From Sphingomonas bacterium (lineage in GTDB: Bacteria; Pseudomonadota; Alphaproteobacteria; Sphingomonadales; Sphingomonadaceae), in contig JAJAZM010000177.1 in NCBI GenBank assembly GCA_026785645.1, positions 1 to 16,006 of the forward strand: 16,006 bases of DNA. The letters run 5' to 3'. The number at the start of each line of letters is the position of its first letter. The stretch's first letter is position 1. Under the pieces are notes generated by a model. That model searched no databases and was not told where the DNA came from. It saw only the letters and a list, made by a program, of their open reading frames with translations. The position numbers were made by a program, and so were the translations under genes. This document shows, in pieces, positions 6,988 through 13,278 of this stretch.

Positions 6988-8175
6988 ATGGCGCTCGGGG
7001 CGCTGATCAGTGCCTATCAGGAAGATCAGCAGGGCGTGCTCCGCGCCCTGTTCCCGCTCGCCGGGCGCACCTTGCTCGAATATCAGGCACGCTGCGCCGC
7101 AGCTACCGGGGCGGCGCCGATCATCGTGCTGGTTGAACGAGTCCCCGCCGCGCTCAACGAAGCGTTCGAGCGGCTCCGCGCCGAAGGACTGACGGTGGTC
7201 CCGGTGAGCGATGGCAATGAAGCCGCCAGCCGGTTTGAAGCGGGCACGCTGATCCTCCAGATCGCCGACGGCCTCGCCCCCGATTTCGCTTTGTGCGCGC
7301 GCCTCGCCGAATTTGCCGAGCCTGCGGTGGCATTGATTCCCGATGACGAAGCGCACCAGGCCTTTGAACGGGTCGATGCCACCAGCCGCTGGGCAGGCTT
7401 GGCGCTGGTCGACAGCCAGACCTTGTCCTCGACCGCAGCGATGCTTGGCGACTGGGATTTGCAGTCGACTCTGCTTCGCCGCGTGGTTCAGGCGGGCGCG
7501 CGGCGGGTCGCGGCGGGGGACGTCGGCAACAGCATCTTGCTTGCGCAAAGTCCCGACGATCTCGCCGGGTTCGAGCGTCGGCTGCTGGTCGGGTCGCGCG
7601 TTGCGCGCAACGACTGGGCCAGCCGCTACGCGCTTCCGCTGGTCGAGGAGTTTGCCACCGAATGGCTGATGGAAAGCCGGATTCGCCCCGCCTGGCTGGT
7701 CGCCGGCGCGCTCGGGCTGACACTGGCCGCGGTGTTCGGCTTCACGCGCGGCTGGCTGTGGCCGTCGGTCGCACTGCTGGTCCTGTCGACCCCGTTCGAC
7801 CTGGTTGCCGAGCGGCTCGCTGCATTGCGAATGCGCCCGCTCGCGCCATCTTTATGGACCCGCCGCTTGCTGTGGCCCGCCGCCGGGCTGGCGTTGCTCG
7901 CCTTGGGCTGGTGGAGCAATAATCATGGCGCTGGCTGGGGCGCGCTGGTCACCGCGCTCACCGCCGGTGCCTTCGCCCAGGCCGCGCAGACCGAGCAAGC
8001 CGGGATCGAGTTTCCACCCGCGCCATGGCTGTTCTCTCGCCGAAACGCGATTTTCACTGCCATTCCGTTTGCCATCGGCGGGTGGTGGAACGCGCTATTG
8101 CTGGCCCTGCTGGTCTATGCCGCCACCTCCTTCTTCATCGCCCAGCATTTTCGTCACCGCCTCCTTCGCGATTGA
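6988..8175 (+). CDS. Membrane protein resembling a degenerate inositol-phosphate cytidylyltransferase/DIPP synthase fusion
   Basis: This 395-residue protein has two parts. Residues 1-200 resemble a nucleotidyltransferase fold: LFPLAGRTLLEYQ (21-33) looks like the PLAGRPLLE segment that follows the nucleotide loop, and TLILQIADGLAP (87-98) like the core Asp strand. The usual GxGTR-type loop is absent. Residues 205-395 hold about five membrane helices starting after NDWASRYALPLVEEF (208-222) and RIRPAWLVAG (231-240). These align by eye with the DG-x-x-SR-x-x-N-R-P and TPNxxT elements at the start of DIPP-synthase-type CDP-alcohol phosphatidyltransferases. Where those enzymes have DGxxxR-type aspartates, this one has TPFDLVAERLAALR (268-281), so most of the catalytic aspartate signature is missing. 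I infer a divergent or inactive relative. The ATG at 6988 follows a G-rich purine tract. It is probably the first gene of a three-gene run. Confidence 0.8.
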   Translation: MALGALISAYQEDQQGVLRALFPLAGRTLLEYQARCAAATGAAPIIVLVERVPAALNEAFERLRAEGLTVVPVSDGNEAASRFEAGTLILQIADGLAPDFALCARLAEFAEPAVALIPDDEAHQAFERVDATSRWAGLALVDSQTLSSTAAMLGDWDLQSTLLRRVVQAGARRVAAGDVGNSILLAQSPDDLAGFERRLLVGSRVARNDWASRYALPLVEEFATEWLMESRIRPAWLVAGALGLTLAAVFGFTRGWLWPSVALLVLSTPFDLVAERLAALRMRPLAPSLWTRRLLWPAAGLALLALGWWSNNHGAGWGALVTALTAGAFAQAAQTEQAGIEFPPAPWLFSRRNAIFTAIPFAIGGWWNALLLALLVYAATSFFIAQHFRHRLLRD

Positions 8176-8210
8176 CGACGCATTAACCTCGATCGTCTAA
8201 CAGATGATCG

Positions 8211-9230
8211 ATGGTGCCCGAGGAATGGCCGATAGCTGTTGAATCAGCCGACCGGACGGTCGACTCCGCGCATGCGCGGGGGCCCAGCCGCTTGACCACC
8301 GTCCGTCGCGATTTCTTCCTCGATCCCACCGAGCGATTGTCCGAGCAGGAGCGCGCGCTGATGACCGCGATGCTCCACGATCTGGTGGCCGCGCTGGCTA
8401 CCGCGATCCGCGCCGCGGTCGGTGGCAAAACCGCCGATCCCGAGCCCGCCAGAATCGTCGCGACACTGGGCCGCGCCGGGCTGCTTGACCGGCCCAACTT
8501 CATCCGTCTGATGCTTCGCCGCGCCGATGAGCAACGCATCTTGTCGGCCTTCGCCGGGCACGCTGGCCCGCGCCGCCTGCCATTGCTGCCCAAACTGGTC
8601 AGCGACAGCGATCCCGCCGTTGCCGCTGCCGCCATGGCGCTGGTTGTCGCGCGCGGTCGCCGCCGCGATGGTTTCGGCCAGCCACGGGTCGATTTGAGCG
8701 ATCTCGATCGCCGCGATGCCCGAGCGATGGCCCACGCCGTTGCGGTCGCGCTCAGTCCCGGGGCCGAGGCCGACAGTCGCTTTGCCACCGCCGCCGCCAA
8801 AGTGGTCGACGCCATCAACCCTGACGAAGCACTTGATCGAGCGGTCGAGACCTTGGTCGAAGCACTAGACCGCCTGAACCGCGCCGACGAAGCGCTGGTC
8901 GAAGCCGCGTCGGGTGAAGGCGAAGTCGCACTGGTCGCCATGCTCACCGCCCGCCGCGCCGGAATCAGCCAGCCCGCAGTGTGGGACCATCTGGTCAATG
9001 CCGGGGAGGGCGGGCTTGCCCTGGTCGCACGAATGGCGGGCTTCGGCCGCCGCGCCGCTGCCAGGCTGATCGCCGACCTCGGATCGACCAATGGCAGCTG
9101 GTCGATCGAGGAAGAGATCGCCCGCTATGACGAGCTTGGCGCAGAGGAAGTCGCCGCCGCCCTGAAACATTGGCAATTGCCGCCCGATTATCGCGCGGCG
9201 CGCACTGCGATCGGGGGTCGTCATGGCTAG
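8211..9230 (+). CDS. DUF2336-like helical-repeat protein, unknown function
   Basis: This 339-residue soluble protein is rich in Ala, Arg, Leu and Asp, with successive helical segments suggesting a HEAT-like repeat fold. The segment DFFLDPTERLSEQERALM (about 34-51) resembles the N-terminal part of DUF2336 proteins, which are common in alphaproteobacteria. Later segments such as DEALVEAASGEGEVALVAML fit helical repeats. No catalytic motif, signal peptide or membrane helix is visible. The ATG at 8211 lacks a clear Shine-Dalgarno sequence. The first 27 residues look less family-like, and a TTG at 8292 (LTTVRRDFFLD) is a possible alternative start. The gene starts 35 bases after the preceding one and its last eight bases overlap the kinase-like gene, so the two are very likely co-expressed. 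The domain call is by eye. Confidence 0.82.
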   Translation: MVPEEWPIAVESADRTVDSAHARGPSRLTTVRRDFFLDPTERLSEQERALMTAMLHDLVAALATAIRAAVGGKTADPEPARIVATLGRAGLLDRPNFIRLMLRRADEQRILSAFAGHAGPRRLPLLPKLVSDSDPAVAAAAMALVVARGRRRDGFGQPRVDLSDLDRRDARAMAHAVAVALSPGAEADSRFATAAAKVVDAINPDEALDRAVETLVEALDRLNRADEALVEAASGEGEVALVAMLTARRAGISQPAVWDHLVNAGEGGLALVARMAGFGRRAAARLIADLGSTNGSWSIEEEIARYDELGAEEVAAALKHWQLPPDYRAARTAIGGRHG

Positions 9231-10557
9231 CGCGGCAGGCAATGAAAGTGTCACCGGGCGGATCGACTCTTCCGGGCGCCTGATCGAGGCCGATGCGATG
9301 CTGTCCGACCTGCAGCTCGAAGCGGGCTCGTCGGTCGGTGATCGGTTAGCGCTGCCGCAACTCGCCGCTGTCGCCCGCCTCGCGCGCAAGCTCGGGGTCG
9401 GCATCGCCCGTCCGGCGGTCGTCGCCGCCCGCGATCATGACCTCGAACTGTGGGTCCGCGCCGAGCCCGAGGGCGACGATGTCGTCATCACCATCGAAAG
9501 CTGGCGTCGCCGCCCGCCGCAAGGCCCGCGGCTCGAAATTGCGGCGCGGAGCGAGGACGTCTTGCCCTCGCCCAAAGGCGAATGGGCGACCGATGCCGAA
9601 CTTCGAATCACCATATTGTCTCCCGATCTTGCCAATATTCTCGGCGCAAGTGTCGGCGAAGCAATCGGCCAGCCGCTGACCAAATGGCTCAGGTTGGTCG
9701 AGGGCGACGATGGCGCGATGCCGTTGTTGACCGCCGTCGCCGCGCGCAGCGGCTTTTCCGGGCAGCTCGCCAGTGGGCGCAACGGTCCCGGCCAACGCCT
9801 CGTGCTAAGTGGCAGTCCGGTCGCCGGCGCCGACGGCCTGTTCGATGGATTTCGCGGTCGCGCTGCGGCGGAGAATGTCGCGCGGCCCGAAGCCGCCAAT
9901 GAAGCGGGCAATGCCGGGATGAGCATCGACCCCGCACTCGACCATGCGCTTCGCTCGCCGCTGGCCCGCATCATCGAGGCGGCCGATGGCATTGCCGACC
10001 GAGCCGATGGCCCGCTGCGCAGCGACTATGCGACCTACGCCGGGGACATTTCCGCCGCCGCGAGGCATTTGCTCTCGGTCATCCGGGCGATGGTCGACCA
10101 GCCGCCCGAAGGGGATGTGGCGGTCGACCTGTCCCCGCTCGTCGACGAAGCGATTGGGATGGTCCAGTCGAAGGCCGAGCCACGCTCGGTCGAGATCCAC
10201 CGTCAAGGTCTGGTGTCTCTCCCCGCTGCGGGCGAGCCGCGCGCGATCGTCCAGATCTTGGTCAATTTGCTCGGTAATGCCGTCCGCCATTCACCCGACG
10301 GCAGCCGAGTGACGGTGATCCTCGATAGCAGTGGCGACTATGCCTCGGTCACCGTCGCCGACCAGGGCAGCGGGATCGATGCTGCCGACCAGGAACGGAT
10401 TTTCGGCAAGTTCGAACGGATCGGCGAAGGCGGCGGCGATGCCGGGCTCGGCCTCGCCATCGCCCGGCGGCTGGCCAATTCGATGGCCGGGGACGTTACC
10501 TTGGTCAGCATGCCCGGCGATGGCGCGCGATTCACGCTGAGCCTGCCTTCAGCCTAG
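9223..10557 (+). CDS. Soluble PAS/sensor histidine-kinase-like protein with atypical H-box
   Basis: This 444-residue protein has no membrane segment or signal peptide. Residues 1-95 and about 125-205 look like PAS-type sensory modules (GRIDSSGRLIEADAML; ILGASVGEAIGQPLTKWLRL). The dimerisation/phosphoacceptor region reads DHALRSPLARIIEAADG with His241; the acidic residue that normally follows the His in HE(L/I)RxP is Ala here. The ATP-binding domain is well preserved: N-box NLLGNAVRH (348-356), G1 DQGSGID (Asp380), F-box IFGKFERI, and G2 DAGLGLAIARRL (about 406-417). It should therefore bind ATP, while autophosphorylation is uncertain. No response regulator gene is adjacent. The ATG at 9223 overlaps the upstream gene by eight bases, with GGGGGT a few bases before it. 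Its stop codon overlaps that of convergent gltA. Confidence 0.9.
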   Translation: MASAAGNESVTGRIDSSGRLIEADAMLSDLQLEAGSSVGDRLALPQLAAVARLARKLGVGIARPAVVAARDHDLELWVRAEPEGDDVVITIESWRRRPPQGPRLEIAARSEDVLPSPKGEWATDAELRITILSPDLANILGASVGEAIGQPLTKWLRLVEGDDGAMPLLTAVAARSGFSGQLASGRNGPGQRLVLSGSPVAGADGLFDGFRGRAAAENVARPEAANEAGNAGMSIDPALDHALRSPLARIIEAADGIADRADGPLRSDYATYAGDISAAARHLLSVIRAMVDQPPEGDVAVDLSPLVDEAIGMVQSKAEPRSVEIHRQGLVSLPAAGEPRAIVQILVNLLGNAVRHSPDGSRVTVILDSSGDYASVTVADQGSGIDAADQERIFGKFERIGEGGGDAGLGLAIARRLANSMAGDVTLVSMPGDGARFTLSLPSA

Positions 10558-11840
10558 CGCTTGCCGACCGGCGTGTAATCGCGCTGGGTTGCACCGACAT
10601 AGAGCTGGCGCGGACGCCCGATCTTCTGCTCGGGGTCGCTGATCATCTCGTTCCACTGCGCTACCCAGCCGACGGTTCGCGCGAGCGCGAACAAAGCAGT
10701 AAACATCTCTGTCGGGAAGCCGATCGCGTTGAGAATCACCCCCGAATAGAAATCGACGTTGGGGTAGAGTTTCTTGTCGATGAAATAAGCGTCGTTAAGC
10801 GCGATATGCTCGAGCTCCTTCGCCACATCGAGCACCGGGTCGGTCTTGCCCAATTCCTTGAGCACCGCATCGGCAGTGGCCTTCATCACCTTCGCGCGCG
10901 GATCGAAATTCTTGTAGACGCGGTGGCCGAAACCCATCAGCCGGAACGGATCGTCCTTGTCCTTGGCGCGGGCGATGTACGCGGGGATATTTTTCACATC
11001 CCCGATCTCGCGCAGCATGTTGAGCGCCGCTTCATTGGCGCCGCCATGCGCCGGGCCCCACAGGCAGGCGATCCCTGCGGCGATGCAGGCGAACGGATTG
11101 GCGCCCGACGATCCGGCGAGGCGGACGGTCGAGGTGGATGCATTCTGCTCATGGTCGGCGTGGAGGATGAAGATCTTGTCGAGCGCATTCTCGATCACTG
11201 GATTGACCACATAAGGCTCGGCCGGGACGCCGAAGGTCATCTTCAGGAAGTTGCCGGTGTAGCTGAGGTCGTTCTGGGGGAACAGGAACGGCTGCCCGAT
11301 CGAATATTTATAGGCCATCGCCGCCAGCGTCGGCATCTTGGCGATCAGCCGGTGGGAGGCGATCAGCCGCTGGTTGGGATCGGTAATGTCGGTCGAATCA
11401 TGGTAGAAGGAGGAGAGCGCCCCGACCACGCCGCACATGATTGCCATCGGATGCGCATCGCGCCGAAACCCGCGATAGAAAGTCGCCAGTTGCTCGTGGA
11501 CCATCGTATGGCGGCTGATCGTGTAGGTGAATTCGTCGAGCTCTTTCTTCTTCGGCAAATCGCCGTGAAGCAGCAGGAATGCGACCTCCATGAAGCTCGA
11601 CTGCTCGGCGAGCTGGTCGATCGGGTAACCGCGGTGGAGCAGGATGCCCTGGTCGCCGTCAATGTAGGTGATCGCGCTCTGGCATGCCGCGGTCGAGGTG
11701 AAGCCGGGGTCGTAGGTGAATTCGCCGGTCTGGCCATAGAGATTGCGGATGTCGATGACATCGGGGCCGACCGATCCTGGCAGCAGCGGATACTTAAAGT
11801 CACCGCCCGGGGTGGTGAGCTTGACGGTCTGTTCGGTCAT
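10554..11840 (-). CDS. gltA: Citrate synthase
   Basis: This enzyme condenses oxaloacetate and acetyl-CoA to citrate, the entry step of the TCA cycle. The 428-residue length is that of the hexameric type II bacterial enzyme. The catalytic triad is visible: His265 in WGPAHGGANE, His306 in MGFGHRVYKNFDPR and Asp363 in NVDFYSGVIL. The HADHEQNASTSTVRLAGSS segment (227-245) precedes the first. The ATG at 11840 overlaps the gltX TGA (ATGA), and GGAG at 11852-11849 with eight bases of spacing is a good ribosome binding site, so the start is firm. Its TAG shares the palindrome CTAG (10554-10557) with the stop of the convergent kinase-like gene. Transcription probably comes at least partly from upstream of gltX. 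Confidence 0.98.
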   Translation of the reverse strand: MTEQTVKLTTPGGDFKYPLLPGSVGPDVIDIRNLYGQTGEFTYDPGFTSTAACQSAITYIDGDQGILLHRGYPIDQLAEQSSFMEVAFLLLHGDLPKKKELDEFTYTISRHTMVHEQLATFYRGFRRDAHPMAIMCGVVGALSSFYHDSTDITDPNQRLIASHRLIAKMPTLAAMAYKYSIGQPFLFPQNDLSYTGNFLKMTFGVPAEPYVVNPVIENALDKIFILHADHEQNASTSTVRLAGSSGANPFACIAAGIACLWGPAHGGANEAALNMLREIGDVKNIPAYIARAKDKDDPFRLMGFGHRVYKNFDPRAKVMKATADAVLKELGKTDPVLDVAKELEHIALNDAYFIDKKLYPNVDFYSGVILNAIGFPTEMFTALFALARTVGWVAQWNEMISDPEQKIGRPRQLYVGATQRDYTPVGKR

Positions 11841-13249
11841 GCATTCGGCTCCAGCATCTGGTCGGCGATCCGGGCAAGGCTTTCGTCGCGGCCCAGCAGG
11901 ACCAAGACATCGAATATCCCCGGCGAGGTCGTTTTGCCCGTGAGCGCCGCACGCAGCGGCTGGGCAAGTTTGCCTAGCTTAAGTGCGTTGCTTTCTGCAA
12001 CCTCCCGCACTGCAGCATCGGTCGCATCGTGGCTCCACTCGGGCAACGCGGCGAGGGCGCGGTGTGCAAGTGCAAGATGGCCGCGCGCTTCGCCGATCAG
12101 CAGCGCAGATGCTTTCTCGTCGACGCTGAGCGGGCGCCGGTCGAACAGGAAGGCCGCGCCTTCGGCCAATTGCCCGAGGTCGTGCGCCCTCGCCTTGAGC
12201 TCGGGCATGGCGCGGACCAGGAGCGCGCGACCTGCCGCATCCACCCCGATGCGCGGCGCGATCAGCTCGGCGAGGCGGGCGTCGTCGGCCTCGCGGATAT
12301 AATGACCGTTGAGATTCTCGAGCTTCTTCAGATCGAACCGCGAGGGCGACTTGCCGACATGATCGAGGTCGAACCATTCGACCGCCTGGTTGAGGCTGAT
12401 GATCTCGTCATCGCCATGCCCCCAGCCGAGGCGGAGAAGGTAATTGGCCAGCGCTTCGGGCAGGATCCCCATTTCGTCGCGATAGGCATCGACCCCGAGC
12501 GCGCCATGGCGCTTGCTCAGCTTGGCACCGTCCGAGCCGTGGATCAGCGGGATGTGGGCGTAGGTCGGCTCGTCCCACTGCATCGCCCGGATGAGGACCA
12601 ATTGGCGGAAGGCGTTGTTGAGATGGTCGTCGCCGCGGATGATGTGGCTGACAGCCATGTCGTGGGCGTCGACGACCACCGCCAGCATATAGGTCGGGGT
12701 TCCGTCGGAGCGCAGCAGGACGAAGTCGTCGAGCTCGACATTGGCCACCGCGACCCGGCCCTGGACCAGATCCTCGATCACCGTCTCGCCTTCGCGCGGG
12801 GCCTTGATCCGGACCACGAACGGCAAATCGGCGGGGGCGTCGCTGCGGTCGCGCCATTCGCTGTCGAGGCGGAATGGCTTGCGCGCCGCCTGCGCTGCCT
12901 CGCGCCGCGCGGTTAGCTCCTCGGTCGTGAGAAAGCAGCGATAGGCGTGGCCGGCATCGATCAGTGCCGACGCGACCTCGGCATGGCGCGACGATCGCTC
13001 GAACTGGAACACCGGCGGCTCGTCACCCTCGATCCCGAGCCATGACAGGCCGTCGAGGATCGCGTCGATCGCCGGCTGGGTCGACCGTGCGCGGTCGGTA
13101 TCCTCGATGCGCAGCAGATATTTTCCCCCATGGTGCCGCGCGAACAGCCAGTTGAACAACGCCGTGCGCGCTCCGCCGATGTGGAGATAACCGGTCGGCG
13201 AGGGGGCGAAGCGGGTGACCACGCCAGTCAATTTGCTGCTTGCGCTCAA
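11837..13249 (-). CDS. gltX: Glutamyl-tRNA synthetase (class I)
   Basis: This enzyme charges tRNA with glutamate using ATP. The protein has 470 residues, normal for the bacterial enzyme. The HIGH-type signature sits in RFAPSPTGYLHIGGARTALF (His23), LLRIEDTDRARS follows, and the KMSKS-type motif is KLSKR at 243-247 within DGAKLSKRHGALGV. The C-terminal helical anticodon-binding region is present. The start is a TTG at 13249, chosen because AAGAGGAAAGCTCAC lies just before it, giving a strong AGAGGA ribosome binding site with eight bases of spacing. No in-frame ATG precedes the conserved RFAPSPTG motif. Later TTG or GTG codons (for example at 13231 and 13222) lack such a site. The gene is 29 bases from divergent comEC and its stop is coupled to gltA. 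In bacteria lacking GlnRS this enzyme also charges tRNA-Gln; whether that applies here cannot be seen. Confidence 0.97.
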   Translation of the reverse strand: MSASSKLTGVVTRFAPSPTGYLHIGGARTALFNWLFARHHGGKYLLRIEDTDRARSTQPAIDAILDGLSWLGIEGDEPPVFQFERSSRHAEVASALIDAGHAYRCFLTTEELTARREAAQAARKPFRLDSEWRDRSDAPADLPFVVRIKAPREGETVIEDLVQGRVAVANVELDDFVLLRSDGTPTYMLAVVVDAHDMAVSHIIRGDDHLNNAFRQLVLIRAMQWDEPTYAHIPLIHGSDGAKLSKRHGALGVDAYRDEMGILPEALANYLLRLGWGHGDDEIISLNQAVEWFDLDHVGKSPSRFDLKKLENLNGHYIREADDARLAELIAPRIGVDAAGRALLVRAMPELKARAHDLGQLAEGAAFLFDRRPLSVDEKASALLIGEARGHLALAHRALAALPEWSHDATDAAVREVAESNALKLGKLAQPLRAALTGKTTSPGIFDVLVLLGRDESLARIADQMLEPNA

Positions 13250-13257
13250 GTGAGCTT

Positions 13258-13263
13258 TCCTCT
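13258..13263 (-). promoter_or_regulatory. Ribosome binding site deciding the TTG start of gltX
   Basis: On the minus strand AGAGGA lies eight bases upstream of the TTG at 13249. This is a much better match to the anti-Shine-Dalgarno sequence than anything near alternative starts, so it supports a non-ATG start for gltX. Confidence 0.6.
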
Positions 13264-13278
13264 TGTCTGGCGGGGCCG

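Noticed and set aside
8183..8200. CtrA-like pair TTAA...CTAA before the DUF2336-like gene
   Set aside because: The spacing is eleven bases, not the seven of the TTAA-N7-TTAA consensus, and the second half is imperfect.
10806..12302. Nearly 500-codon plus-strand open frame spanning gltA and gltX
   Set aside because: It is antisense to two unmistakable enzymes with intact active sites and shows no recognisable motif.
13240..13278. TTG at 13240 as comEC start
   Set aside because: It would overlap the start of divergent gltX and lacks a ribosome binding site; the ATG at 13279 is a simpler choice, though not proven.
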